Position numbers and translations under genes: made by a program
Notes under the pieces: generated by a model
The model's database searches: none
The model's input: the letters and a program-made list of their open reading frames with translations, nothing else
Told to the model about the DNA's origin: nothing
NCBI RefSeq assembly: GCF_040496035.1
Contig: NZ_JBEPJZ010000001.1
Span: 2,604,001-2,668,000 of the forward strand
Length of the DNA stretch: 64,000 bases
Direction of reading: 5' to 3'
Source: Agromyces sp. SYSU T00194
GTDB taxonomy: Bacteria; Actinomycetota; Actinomycetes; Actinomycetales; Microbacteriaceae
In this document: positions 1 through 8,777 of the stretch, piece after piece
Position numbering within the stretch: position 1 is the stretch's first letter
Layout: each line of letters opens with the position of its first letter

Positions 1-675
1 GCCACGGTCGACCAGGTCTCGGGCGGGCGCGTCCTGCTCGGGCTCGGCTCGGGCGGCACGGGCTTCGACGCGCACGTCATGGCCCAGCCCGAGCTCACCC
101 CGCGCGAGCGCGTCGACCGGTTCGCCGACTTCACGGCGGCCCTCGACCAGCTGCTGCGGTTCGAGGGCGAGGGGCGGGCGGATGCCTCCGGCGGCATCTC
201 CCACGAGGGCGCCTGGTACACCGCGCGGGACGCCCGCATGGTCGGCGAGCCTGCACAGGTGCCGCGCATGCCCTTCATCGTGGCCGCGAACGGACCGCGC
301 GCCCTGCGCATCGCCGTGACCCACGGGCAGGGCTGGGTCACCACCGGGCCGTACGTCGGCGCGAGCGACGCCGACTGGTGGCGGGCGGTCGGCGACCTCT
401 CGGCGCGCCTCGACGACGCCTGCGCGGCGGCCGGTCGCGACCCCAGCAGCATCGAGCGGCACCTCAGCCTCGACCGCGACGAGTCGTACGCGATGCGCAG
501 CGTCGACGCGTTCGAGGAGGCGGTCGGCCTGGCCCGCGAGCGCGGCTTCACCGACGTGATCACGCACTGGCCGCGCACCTCGGGAATCCACGCGGGTGAT
601 GAGCGCGTGCTCGACGAGGTCGCGTCCCGGCTCGACGCCATTCGCGCGGACGGAGCGCCCGCCGATCGCGGCTAA
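1..675 (+). CDS. LLM-class flavin-dependent oxidoreductase, 5'-truncated
   Basis: The frame is open from base 1, so the N-terminus and true start lie outside the window; about 224 residues remain. The visible part has the luciferase-like monooxygenase signature GGRVLLGLGSG near its start and the IVAANGPRALRIA strand-helix of the TIM barrel further on. These proteins usually use F420H2 or reduced FMN; I cannot tell which here, nor the substrate. The stop is 10 nt before the S9 peptidase start, so the two genes are probably co-transcribed. Confidence 0.85.
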   Translation, partial: ATVDQVSGGRVLLGLGSGGTGFDAHVMAQPELTPRERVDRFADFTAALDQLLRFEGEGRADASGGISHEGAWYTARDARMVGEPAQVPRMPFIVAANGPRALRIAVTHGQGWVTTGPYVGASDADWWRAVGDLSARLDDACAAAGRDPSSIERHLSLDRDESYAMRSVDAFEEAVGLARERGFTDVITHWPRTSGIHAGDERVLDEVASRLDAIRADGAPADRG

Positions 676-685
676 CGTGGAGGCC

Positions 686-2761
686 ATGCCCTTCGACTCG
701 CTCGACGACTACATCCGCATCCCGAGAGTCGAGGCACTCGCCCTCTCGCCCGACGGCACGCGTGCGGTGCTCACGGTCGCCACGCTCTCGAAGGACGGCA
801 CGACCTTCGAGCGGGCGCTGTGGAGCGTGCCCGCCGACGGCACGGGCGCACCGACGCGCCTGACCCGCTCCGCGAAGGGCGAGGCGGGCGCCGTGTTCAC
901 CGGCAGCGGCGAGCTGCTCTTCGTCTCGGGGCGTCCCGACGCCGAGGGCGACGCCGAGAGCGAGGCGTCCCAGCTCTGGCTGCTGCCCGCCGCCGGTGGG
1001 GAGGCGCGCCCGATCACGCGGCTCGCCGGCGGGGTCGCGGGCATCGCCGCTGCCGCCGAGGGCTCCGACCGCGTGGTCGTCGGCGCCGAGCTGCTGCCGA
1101 CGCCCGACGACCTCGAGGCCGAGCAGGCGCTGCGCGGCCGACGGAAGCAGGCGAAGGTCGCCGCGATCCTGCACGAGTCGTACCCGGTGCGCTACTGGGA
1201 CCACGACCTCGGGCCCGCCGAGCCGCACCTGCTCGCGCTCGACCTCGCCGGGCTCGTCGATGCGGTGCCGACGGCGGAGGCGCCGGACGACGACGCATCG
1301 GACGACGACGCGCCCGCCCCGTACCCGACGAGCCTGCCCCGCCCGATCGACCTCACGCCGCACCCCGGCCGCTCCGCGGACGTGTCGGGTGCTGCGACGA
1401 CGCCCGACGGCGCAACCGTGATCGCCTCGATGCGCGTGCCCGGCCCGCAGGACGGCCGGCGGGTGCTCGTCGCGATCGACACGGCGACACGCGAGCACCG
1501 CACGATCGTCGACCTCCCCGACGTCGACGCGACCGCGCCGGTGATCAGCCACGACGGCACGCGCCTCGTGCACGTGCGCACCGCGAAGCCCTCGCCCGCC
1601 GGCCCCACCGACCAGGAGCTGTGGCTCAGCGCCCTCGACGGCGGCGACGCACGCCGTCTCGCGGCCGGCTGGGACCGATGGCCCACGTCGATCACGTTCG
1701 CCGCCGCCGACGACGCGCTGGTCGTCACCGCCGACTCCGACGGCCGTGGCCCCGTCTTCCGCATCCCGCTCGACGGCTCGGCCCCCGTGCAGCTCACGCA
1801 CGACGACTTCGCGTACACCGACGTGCGCACCGCGGCGGGCACCGGCGACCTCGTCGCGCTCCGCTCGTCGTACCTCGCCCCGCCGCATCCGGTGCGCATC
1901 GCGGCCGACGGCACCGTGACCCCGCTCGCCACCCCCGCCCCGGCCGTGGAGATCGACGCGCGCCTCGAGGACGTCGAGACGACGGCCGCCGACGGCACCC
2001 GCGTGCGCGGGTGGCTGGTGCTGCCGGCCAGCGCCTCCGCCGCGACGCCCGCACCGCTCCTGCTCTGGATCCACGGCGGACCGGTCGCGAGCTGGAACGC
2101 CTGGAGCTGGCGGTGGAACCCGCTGCTGGCGGCGGCCCGCGGCTACGCCGTGCTGCTGCCCGACCCGGGCCTCTCCACCGGCTACGGCATCGACTTCGTC
2201 GGTCGCGGCTGGAACGCCTGGGGCGACGCGCCGTACACCGACCTCATGTCGATCACCGACGCGGTCGAGGCGCGCCCCGACGTCGACGCCGGCCGCACCG
2301 CCGCGATGGGCGGGTCGTTCGGCGGGTACATGGCGAACTGGGTGGCCGGCCACACCGACCGGTTCCGCGCGATCGTCACGCATGCGAGCCTGTGGGCCCT
2401 CGACCAGTTCGCCGGCACGACCGACATGACCGCGTACTGGACCCGCATCTTCACCCCCGAGGCGATGGAGCAGCACTCGCCGCATCGGCACCTCGCGAAC
2501 GTCCGCACGCCGTTGCTCGTGATCCACGGCGATCGCGACTACCGGGTGCCGATCGGCGAGGGGCTGCGACTCTGGTCCGACCTCGCGGGCGCCCACGCCG
2601 CATCCGACGGCACGACCGTGCACCGGTACCTCTACTTCCCCGACGAGAACCACTGGATCCTGAAGCCGCAGAATGCCGTGGTCTGGTACGAGACGGTGTT
2701 CGCGTTCCTCGACCAGCACGTGCACGGCACCGAATTCCAGCGGCCGGAGCTGCTCGGATGA
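686..2761 (+). CDS. S9 family (prolyl oligopeptidase-type) peptidase
   Basis: 691 aa. The N-terminal ~430 residues have WD40/TolB-like beta-propeller repeats (LALSPDGTRAVL and similar). The C-terminal ~260 residues are an alpha/beta-hydrolase with WIHGGP, then the nucleophile motif GGSFGGYM (Ser about residue 544), HGDRDYRVP (Asp about 619) and ENHWIL (His about 655). The family cleaves oligopeptides or acyl-peptides; no signal peptide is seen, so it is probably cytoplasmic. The ATG at 686 was chosen because GTGGAGG precedes it; an in-frame start at 596 would overlap the previous gene. The stop overlaps the next start (ATGA). Confidence 0.92.
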   Translation: MPFDSLDDYIRIPRVEALALSPDGTRAVLTVATLSKDGTTFERALWSVPADGTGAPTRLTRSAKGEAGAVFTGSGELLFVSGRPDAEGDAESEASQLWLLPAAGGEARPITRLAGGVAGIAAAAEGSDRVVVGAELLPTPDDLEAEQALRGRRKQAKVAAILHESYPVRYWDHDLGPAEPHLLALDLAGLVDAVPTAEAPDDDASDDDAPAPYPTSLPRPIDLTPHPGRSADVSGAATTPDGATVIASMRVPGPQDGRRVLVAIDTATREHRTIVDLPDVDATAPVISHDGTRLVHVRTAKPSPAGPTDQELWLSALDGGDARRLAAGWDRWPTSITFAAADDALVVTADSDGRGPVFRIPLDGSAPVQLTHDDFAYTDVRTAAGTGDLVALRSSYLAPPHPVRIAADGTVTPLATPAPAVEIDARLEDVETTAADGTRVRGWLVLPASASAATPAPLLLWIHGGPVASWNAWSWRWNPLLAAARGYAVLLPDPGLSTGYGIDFVGRGWNAWGDAPYTDLMSITDAVEARPDVDAGRTAAMGGSFGGYMANWVAGHTDRFRAIVTHASLWALDQFAGTTDMTAYWTRIFTPEAMEQHSPHRHLANVRTPLLVIHGDRDYRVPIGEGLRLWSDLAGAHAASDGTTVHRYLYFPDENHWILKPQNAVVWYETVFAFLDQHVHGTEFQRPELLG

Positions 2762-3378
2762 CCGCGTCCGTCCCGACCCGCAAGCCGTTCCTCGAGTGGG
2801 AGCCGCTGCCGTACCTGGTGGTGCTCGCCCTCGCCGTGGCGATCAGCCTGGTGCGTCCGGCCGACGCGCCGTTCGCGTTCTGGCCGCTGCTGATCGCGGT
2901 GGTGCTCGCCGCCGCGTGGCTCGTCGCGACCCTCGTGCGCGACGGTCGCTCGACCCGCAACCCCGATCGCTGGGGCGACCTGCGCACGCTCGACGGGATC
3001 CGCGTGATCGACGCCCCCGGGCAGCCGCGCGCGGTGAGCGGTGTCGTGCCCGTCCGCGACGCCGAGCGCCACCAGTCGAGCATCGACCTCGCCCGCATCC
3101 ACGGCGGCAACGAGCAGCACGCGGTGCTCGTCCCGCGCGCGAGCCGTTGGATGGCCAGGCGGTACCGCATCGGCGTGCAGCTCGTCGGCGGCACGCGCCC
3201 GCACCTGGCGGGGTTCCTGCACGAGGCGGCCGACGAGCGGTGGCGCGCCGTGCTCGACGGCCTGCGTGCGCACGACGCCTACGTGCGGGTGCCCGCGACG
3301 ATCGTCGGGCAGGAGCGACCGTTCCGGGTCGAGCTCGACCTCAGCGGACTCGAGGCGGTGGCTGCCGAGCGGGACTGA
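2758..3378 (+). CDS. Membrane-anchored protein of unknown function
   Basis: 206 aa, not recognised. Two hydrophobic segments (about residues 17-35 and 41-60) are followed by a soluble domain of about 140 residues. The stretch YRIGVQLVGG and what follows look faintly like a HIRAN-type beta fold, but this is only a resemblance. The gene overlaps the S9 peptidase by 4 nt, so the two are translationally coupled; the cytoplasmic domain may work with the peptidase, which is an inference from context. It converges on the thioredoxin gene with no bases between the two stop codons. Confidence 0.8.
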   Translation: MTASVPTRKPFLEWEPLPYLVVLALAVAISLVRPADAPFAFWPLLIAVVLAAAWLVATLVRDGRSTRNPDRWGDLRTLDGIRVIDAPGQPRAVSGVVPVRDAERHQSSIDLARIHGGNEQHAVLVPRASRWMARRYRIGVQLVGGTRPHLAGFLHEAADERWRAVLDGLRAHDAYVRVPATIVGQERPFRVELDLSGLEAVAAERD

Positions 3379-3786
3379 TCAGGCGTCGCTGCGCGCGCCC
3401 TGCAGCTCGGACTCGCTCGCGAGCTCGGCCTCCTGCTGCGCGAGCTGCTCGCGCACCTGGTCCATGTCGAGGTCGCGCACCTGGGAGATGAGGTCGTCGA
3501 GCACCGGGCGGGGGAGCGCGCCGGCCTGCGAGAACACGCCGATGCCGTCCTTGAACGCCATGATGGTCGGGATCGAGGTGATGCCCATCGCCGCCGCGAG
3601 CTGCTGCTGGTCCTCGGTGTCGACCTTCGCGAAGGTCAGGTCGGGGTTGTCCTGCGAGGCCGCCTCGTAGTTGGGCGCGAACTGGAGGCAGGGGCCGCAC
3701 CATCCGGCCCAGAAGTCGACGAAGACGGTGCCGCCCTCGAGGATGGTCTTCTCGAAGGTGTCCAGGGTCAGCGCGACGGTAGCCAT
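3379..3786 (-). CDS. Thioredoxin-family protein
   Basis: 135 aa. A single thioredoxin domain with the active site WAGWCGPC (residues about 27-34) and the cis-Pro loop SIPTIMAF. The C-terminal ~30 residues are charged and Glu/Gln-rich (EQLAQQEAEL), longer than the usual ~105 aa thioredoxin. The role is dithiol-disulfide exchange in the cytoplasm. The start ATG at 3786 is the first Met before the canonical beta strand; upstream in-frame sequence overlaps the divergent kinase-like gene and is not protein-like. It stands alone, divergent from the fructosamine-kinase-like gene. Confidence 0.92.
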   Translation of the reverse strand: MATVALTLDTFEKTILEGGTVFVDFWAGWCGPCLQFAPNYEAASQDNPDLTFAKVDTEDQQQLAAAMGITSIPTIMAFKDGIGVFSQAGALPRPVLDDLISQVRDLDMDQVREQLAQQEAELASESELQGARSDA

Positions 3787-3858
3787 GCCCTCCAGCCTAG
3801 GTGAGCCGGCTGGACGGTACCTGCGTGCCGTCCCCACGCCGGTTGGGAGGATGGGGCC

Positions 3859-4629
3859 ATGCGGACGGTGCGCAAGGAACGGGCGGATGCCCCCGAGGGG
3901 TTCTTCGAGGCGGAGGCGGCCGGACTCGCCTGGCTGGCCGATTCGGGCGGCGTGGCGACGCCGGCGGTCGTCGACGTGGGGCCGGGGCGCATCGAGCTCG
4001 AGCGTGTCGCGACCGTGCGGCCCGAACCTGCGGCGGCCCGGGCGTTCGGCCGTGCCCTCGCCCGGACGCACCTCGCCGGCGCCGACGCGTTCGGCGCTGC
4101 GCCCGCGGGCTGGGACGGTCCGCTCTACATCGGTCGCCGGCGGATGCCGCGTACGACCTCCACCTCGTGGGGTGCCTTCTATGCAGCCGCGCGCGTGCTG
4201 CCGTTCGTCGAGCCGGCGGTGGCCGCGGGTGACCTGACGCCCGCCGAGGCCGACCTCGTGCGGCGCGCCTGCGACCGGGTCGCCGACGGGGCGTTCGACG
4301 ACGACGCACCGCCCGCACGCATCCACGGCGACCTGTGGAACGGCAACGTGCTCTTCTCGCCGACGGGCGTGGTGGTGATCGACCCGGCCGCGCACGGCGG
4401 CCACGGCGAGACCGACCTCGCGATGCTCGCGCTCTTCGGCTGCCCCGGCCTCGACGAGGTGCTCGCCGGATACGATGAGGTCGCGCCGCCCCGGGCGGGG
4501 CGGCGCGCGCGGGTGCCGCTGCACCAGTTGCATCCACTCGCCGTGCACACGGCCGGGCACGGCCGTTCGTACGGAATCGCCCTGGCGGATGCCGCGCGGC
4601 GGGTGCTCGACCTGGACGCCGGCCGATGA
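3859..4629 (+). CDS. Fructosamine kinase / aminoglycoside phosphotransferase-like protein
   Basis: 256 aa. The C-lobe carries the catalytic loop IHGDLWNGN and the metal-binding VVIDPAAHGGHGETDLAM, which is the arrangement of the fructosamine kinase branch of the APH superfamily. It probably phosphorylates a ketoamine on glycated amines or proteins, a deglycation role known for the family; the substrate here is unproven. The ATG at 3859 follows GGGAGG closely. The reading frame ends next to the quinone-reductase start, so the two form an operon. Confidence 0.88.
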   Translation: MRTVRKERADAPEGFFEAEAAGLAWLADSGGVATPAVVDVGPGRIELERVATVRPEPAAARAFGRALARTHLAGADAFGAAPAGWDGPLYIGRRRMPRTTSTSWGAFYAAARVLPFVEPAVAAGDLTPAEADLVRRACDRVADGAFDDDAPPARIHGDLWNGNVLFSPTGVVVIDPAAHGGHGETDLAMLALFGCPGLDEVLAGYDEVAPPRAGRRARVPLHQLHPLAVHTAGHGRSYGIALADAARRVLDLDAGR

Positions 4630-4643
4630 CGAGGAGGATCCCC

Positions 4644-5570
4644 ATGCCACGTGCCGTGCTGATCGAGCGTCGCGGATCGATCGAGGACCTGGTCGTCCGG
4701 CAGGTGACCAGGCCGGACCCGGGACCGGGGGAGGTGCGGGTGCGCATCGAGGCCGCGGGCCTCAACCCGGTCGACTGGAAGATCGTCGAGTTCGACGCGG
4801 CCTGGCACGCCTACGCGGGCGACCGCGAGCCGCCCGTGGGCAACGGCAACGACCTCGCCGGCATCGTCGACGCGGTCGGCCCGGGCGTCACCGAGTGGCA
4901 GGTGGACGACGAGGTGCTGGGCGGGCACCGGTTCCACGCGCAGGCCGACTTCGCCATCGTGGCGGCCGACGCCCTGGTCGCCAAGCCGTCGGCGCTGGAG
5001 TGGGAGCAGGCCGGTGCGCTCGACATCGCCGCGCGCACCGCGGTCGCGAGCGTGCGGCAGGTCGCGCCGCAGCCCGGCGAGACCGTGCTCGTGAGCGCCG
5101 CCGCGGGCGGCACGGGCGTGCTCGCCGCCCAGCTGGTCGCCCGGCACGGCGCGACCGCGATCGGCACGGCGAGCGCGGCGAACCACGACTTCCTGCGCGC
5201 GATCGGCGTCGTGCCGGTCGCGTACGGCGACGGCATGGTCGAGCGCATCCGGGCGCTCGCCCCGGCCGGCGTCGACGCGGTGCTGGACAACCACGGTCGC
5301 GCCACGCTCGAGGCCGCGCTCGAGCTCGGCGTCGCACCCGAGCGGATCAACACCATCGCCGACCGGCCGTTCGCCGCGGAGATCGGCGCGTCCGGGATCG
5401 GCGGGGCCAGCGCCCTGGCCGACGACCTGTCCGACATCGCCGCGCTCATCGCCGACGGCGCGCTGGCGTTCCCCGTCGACTCGGTCTACCCGATCGAGCG
5501 CGTCGTGGAGGCCTACCGGCACCTCCGGGCGGGCCACCTGCGCGGCAAGGTCGTGCTGGTCACCGAGTAG
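4644..5570 (+). CDS. Zinc-independent NADPH:quinone reductase / MDR-family oxidoreductase
   Basis: 308 aa. The N-terminal GroES-like domain (AAGLNPVDWKIVEF) is followed by a Rossmann domain with AAAGGTGVLAAQLVARHGA, the quinone-oxidoreductase branch of medium-chain dehydrogenases; no structural-zinc cysteines are visible. It likely reduces a quinone or enone with NADPH. There are two in-frame ATGs: 4626 (overlapping the upstream stop) and 4644. The second has AGGAGG 6 nt upstream (4632-4637) and is preferred. The gene before it is the kinase-like protein. Confidence 0.9.
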   Translation: MPRAVLIERRGSIEDLVVRQVTRPDPGPGEVRVRIEAAGLNPVDWKIVEFDAAWHAYAGDREPPVGNGNDLAGIVDAVGPGVTEWQVDDEVLGGHRFHAQADFAIVAADALVAKPSALEWEQAGALDIAARTAVASVRQVAPQPGETVLVSAAAGGTGVLAAQLVARHGATAIGTASAANHDFLRAIGVVPVAYGDGMVERIRALAPAGVDAVLDNHGRATLEAALELGVAPERINTIADRPFAAEIGASGIGGASALADDLSDIAALIADGALAFPVDSVYPIERVVEAYRHLRAGHLRGKVVLVTE

Positions 5571-5607
5571 GGCGCGCGACGCGGGAATACCCGCGGGGAG
5601 GCATCCG

Positions 5608-5639
5608 TTCACCCATTTACATGCACATGCATAGAATGG
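5608..5639 (+). promoter_or_regulatory. Probable promoter with overlapping CATGCA repeats
   Basis: A -10 box TAGAAT (5632-5637, five of six matches to TATAAT) lies 18 bp after TTCACC (5608-5613). The spacer holds the tandem repeat CATGCACATGCA, and the whole is flanked by CCATT...AATGG (5613-5639). This is the least GC-rich stretch between the two genes and sits just ahead of the luciferase-like monooxygenase. The repeats inside the spacer suggest a repressor site; no cognate regulator is adjacent. Confidence 0.5.
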
Positions 5640-5671
5640 ATCCCACGAGGAACGAAGGCCAGGAGGCCGTC

Positions 5672-6886
5672 ATGCAATTCGGAATCTTCACCGTCTCCGA
5701 CATCACCCAGGACCCGACGACCGGACGCACCCCGTCCGAGGCCGAACGGATCCGCGCCACCCTCATCATCGCGAAGCACGCGGAGGAGGTGGGCCTGGAC
5801 GTGTTCGCACTCGGCGAGCACCACAACCCGCCGTTCTGGTCGAGCTCGCCCACGACCACGCTCGCCGCGATCGCCGGCGCGACGTCGACCCTGCAGCTGT
5901 CGACCGCGACCACGCTCATCACCACCAACGACCCGGTCAAGCTCGCCGAGGACTACGCGATGCTGCAGCACGTGTCCGACGGCCGCGCCGACCTCATGCT
6001 CGGCCGCGGCAACACCGGGCCGGTCTACCCATGGTTCGGCAAGGACATCCGCCAGGGCCTGCCGATCGCCGTCGAGAGCTACGAGCTGCTGCGCCGCCTC
6101 TGGCGCGAGGACGTCGTCGACTGGCAGGGGAAGTTCCGTACGCCGCTGCAGGGCTTCACCTCGACGCCGCGCCCGCTCGACGGCGTGCCGCCGTTCGTCT
6201 GGCACGGCTCGATCCGCACGCCCGAGATCGCCGAGCAGGCCGCGATGTACGGCGACGGGTTCTTCGCGAACCACATCTTCTGGCCCGCGATCCACACGCA
6301 GCGCATGGTGCAGCTGTACCGCCAGCGCTTCGAGCACCACGGGCACGGCACCGCCGCGCAGGCGATCGTCGGCCTCGGCGGGCAGGCCTTCATGCGGAAG
6401 CGCTCGCAGGACGCCGTCGACGAGTTCCGGCCGTACTTCGACAACGCGCCCGTCTACGGGCACGGCCCGAGCATGGAGGAGTTCACCGAGCAGACGCCGC
6501 TCACCGTCGGCAGCCCGCAGCAGGTGATCGACAAGACGCTGGGCTTCCGCGACTACGTCGGCGACTACCAGCGCCAGCTGTGGCTGGTCGACCACGCCGG
6601 CCTGCCGCTGAAGACCGTGCTCGAGCAGCTCGACCTGCTCGGCGAGGAGGTCGTGCCGGTGCTGCGCCGCGAGTTCGCCAAGGACCGCCCGGCCGAGGTG
6701 CCGGATGCGCCGACGCACGCCTCCCTCGTGCGCGCCGCGTACGGCGACGCCGCACCGCGCCAGGCGGTGCCCAACGCGAACCGCGGCGACAACCTCACGG
6801 TCGGCTCGCCGTACCGGGACGCGGTTCCGGCCGAGCCTGCCGGCGCGGCCTTCGGCCTCGCCGCCACCCGGGGAGGTGCACGATGA
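5672..6886 (+). CDS. CE1758-type FMN-dependent luciferase-like monooxygenase
   Basis: 404 aa. It has the bacterial luciferase-like TIM barrel: FALGEHHNPPFWSSSP near residue 45 and LMLGRGNTGPVYPWF near 110. Its length and its coupling to the next gene fit the CE1758 family, in which a flavin monooxygenase is paired with a dedicated FMN reductase (CE1759). The natural substrate of this duo is not established. The ATG at 5672 has AGGAGG 5 nt upstream (5661-5666). The stop overlaps the reductase start by ATGA. Confidence 0.88.
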   Translation: MQFGIFTVSDITQDPTTGRTPSEAERIRATLIIAKHAEEVGLDVFALGEHHNPPFWSSSPTTTLAAIAGATSTLQLSTATTLITTNDPVKLAEDYAMLQHVSDGRADLMLGRGNTGPVYPWFGKDIRQGLPIAVESYELLRRLWREDVVDWQGKFRTPLQGFTSTPRPLDGVPPFVWHGSIRTPEIAEQAAMYGDGFFANHIFWPAIHTQRMVQLYRQRFEHHGHGTAAQAIVGLGGQAFMRKRSQDAVDEFRPYFDNAPVYGHGPSMEEFTEQTPLTVGSPQQVIDKTLGFRDYVGDYQRQLWLVDHAGLPLKTVLEQLDLLGEEVVPVLRREFAKDRPAEVPDAPTHASLVRAAYGDAAPRQAVPNANRGDNLTVGSPYRDAVPAEPAGAAFGLAATRGGAR

Positions 6887-7509
6887 CCGCCACGCGCATC
6901 GTCGTCGTCTCGGCGGGGCTCTCCACCCCGAGCTCGACCCGCCAGCTCGCCGATCGGCTCGCCGCCGACGCGGTCGCCATGCTCGGCGAGCGCGGTGTCG
7001 AGACCGAGGTGCGGGTGTTCGAGCTGCGCGACCTCGCCCACGACATCGCCAACCACCTACTGATGGGGTTCGCCCCGCCGAAGCTCGAGGAGGCACTCGA
7101 GGCCGTGGCCTCGGCGGACGGGCTCATCGCCGTGACGCCGATCTTCACGACCAGCTACTCCGGGCTCTTCAAGTCGTTCGTCGACGTGATCGACCCGCAG
7201 GCGCTGACCGGCCTGCCGGTGCTGCTCGGCGCGACCGGCGGCACCCCGCGGCACTCGCTCGCGATCGACTACGCGATCCGCCCGCTGTTCACCTACCTGC
7301 ACGCGGTGCCCGTGACCACGGGCGTGTTCGCGGCCACGAGCGACTGGGGCGGCGGCGACGACGTGCGGTCGCTGCCCGACCGCGTCGCGCGCGCCGCCGG
7401 CGAGTTCGCCGACCTGGTCGAGCGCACCGACCGCCGCGATCTCGTGCCGGACCCGTTCGCCCTCGACCGGCCGATGGGCCACCTGCTGGGCGGGCTCGCG
7501 GGGGAGTAG
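6883..7509 (+). CDS. CE1759-type NAD(P)H-dependent FMN reductase
   Basis: 208 aa flavodoxin-like fold. The N-terminal VVSAGLSTPSSTRQLAD is the phosphate-binding loop, and GLIAVTPIFTTSYSGLFKSF is the conserved FMN-reductase core. It supplies reduced FMN to the monooxygenase encoded immediately upstream; the 4-nt overlap implies coupled synthesis. GGGAGG (6871-6876) lies 6 nt before the ATG. A strong hairpin follows the stop. Confidence 0.9.
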   Translation: MTATRIVVVSAGLSTPSSTRQLADRLAADAVAMLGERGVETEVRVFELRDLAHDIANHLLMGFAPPKLEEALEAVASADGLIAVTPIFTTSYSGLFKSFVDVIDPQALTGLPVLLGATGGTPRHSLAIDYAIRPLFTYLHAVPVTTGVFAATSDWGGGDDVRSLPDRVARAAGEFADLVERTDRRDLVPDPFALDRPMGHLLGGLAGE

Positions 7510-7514
7510 CGCTC

Positions 7515-7559
7515 GACGAGCGGGGCGGATCCGGCGATGCCGGGCCCGCCCCGCTCGTC
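7515..7559. terminator. Bidirectional hairpin terminator
   Basis: The arms GACGAGCGGGGCGG (7515-7528) and CCGCCCCGCTCGTC (7546-7559) are perfectly complementary over 14 bp, and the loop contains a further short CCGGC/GCCGG stem. There is no U tract, as is common in high-GC actinobacteria. It separates the convergent FMN reductase and Lcp-like genes. Confidence 0.75.
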
Positions 7560-7568
7560 TCGTCGGGG

Positions 7569-8777
7569 TCAGTACGACGGTCGGTTGATGTCGGGAACCT
7601 CGATCGCGGTGGTCTGGGTCGACGAGCCCTTGTTCAGGAACGCCATCGCCAGGCTCTTGATGAACTTGTCGAACAGCATGAAGTTGGTCGGCATGATCGA
7701 GATGAGGCTCTCGCGGAACTTGATGTACAGCGGCCAGCCGGTGTCGATGATCTCCCGTGACACCGGGTCGCGGAACAGTCCGAGCCAGTCGCCGATCTCG
7801 TCGCCGAGCTGGTACCGCACGAACTCGTTGAGGAACCCCCGCGTGACGCCGAGGTCGACCTGTGCCGTGAGCCCGAGCAGCACCTCGGCGAGGTCCTGTC
7901 CCTCGGGCGTCCAGGCGAGTCGCGGCGTGAGCGTCTCGGCGGCCTGCGCGTGCGCCTCGTCCCAGGTCGCCGGGATGTACTCGTCCTGCACGCCGAGGTA
8001 GTGCAGCGCGACCTGCCAGCCGTGCAGGAAGGCCTCCTCGTCGCGGGACGACATCGGCACGCCCCACTCCTTCAGCTTCTTGTGCGCGAAGGTGCCCGTG
8101 CTGTGGAACGTGATGAGGATGTCGCCGTTGCTGATCGGGATCTCCTCCTCGGCGACGGCCGTCCAGTGCGGGGACTGCGGGAGCAGGTGGCGCACGGCCG
8201 CGTGCACGATGCGGGTCTTGTTGGAGGTGACCTTGAACTCGCCCGACCACTCGTAGGCGTCGTAGTCGCTCAGGTCGTAGCCGAACGTGAAGGTCTTCGC
8301 GGCGCGGTCCTGCATGTCGGCGCCGCCCTTGGACCAGTACACCGAGCGGGCCTCGCGCGGGATCACGGTGCTCATGATGCCGCCGCCGACGCCGTAGATG
8401 AAGAACAGGTAGCTGTCCATGCGACGGTTGAAGTCGGCCGCGCGGCGCAGCTTCCACATGTCGGCCCAGTCGGGCAGCTTCACCGACTCGGTGAAGAAGT
8501 TCCGCAGGTCGGTCGGGAGCGCGCTCGGCACCGGCTGCCAGTTGTGCACCCAGTTGCGCATCGCGTCGTTCACCTGCGCGACCTGCCCGTTGTCGACGAT
8601 CGACGCCATGATGGCGTCGATGTCGGGGTCCCAGACCTGCTGCGGGTCCAGGCCGGATCCGGTGCCGGCGACGGAGCCCGTGGAGGGCCACGCCCAGGCG
8701 GCGCCGGGGGCTGCTGCGCCCGCGAAGCCGAGCGCGGCGCCGAGGGTCAGGACGGTACGTCTGTTCAGTTCGGGCAC
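7569..8777 (-). CDS. lcp: Tat-exported latex-clearing protein (Lcp)-like b-type cytochrome oxygenase
   Basis: 402 aa starting at GTG (8777), with AGGTGG upstream. The N-terminus has a twin-arginine signal (NRRTVLTLG, hydrophobic core, AWA cleavage region near residue 29). The body is collinear with Streptomyces Lcp-K30 as I recall it: WSKGGADMQDR, KTFTFGYD, KTRIVHAAVRHLLPQSPHW and QDEYIPATWDEA. With a constant offset of 6, the Lcp-K30 functional residues E148, R164, K167, T168, R195 and H198 (haem ligand) map to E142, R158, K161, T162, R189 and H192, all conserved. Lcp cleaves poly(cis-1,4-isoprene) outside the cell. DUF2236/MpaB-type oxygenases are the alternative label. It stands alone between convergent and divergent neighbours. 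Confidence 0.88.
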   Translation of the reverse strand: MPELNRRTVLTLGAALGFAGAAAPGAAWAWPSTGSVAGTGSGLDPQQVWDPDIDAIMASIVDNGQVAQVNDAMRNWVHNWQPVPSALPTDLRNFFTESVKLPDWADMWKLRRAADFNRRMDSYLFFIYGVGGGIMSTVIPREARSVYWSKGGADMQDRAAKTFTFGYDLSDYDAYEWSGEFKVTSNKTRIVHAAVRHLLPQSPHWTAVAEEEIPISNGDILITFHSTGTFAHKKLKEWGVPMSSRDEEAFLHGWQVALHYLGVQDEYIPATWDEAHAQAAETLTPRLAWTPEGQDLAEVLLGLTAQVDLGVTRGFLNEFVRYQLGDEIGDWLGLFRDPVSREIIDTGWPLYIKFRESLISIMPTNFMLFDKFIKSLAMAFLNKGSSTQTTAIEVPDINRPSY

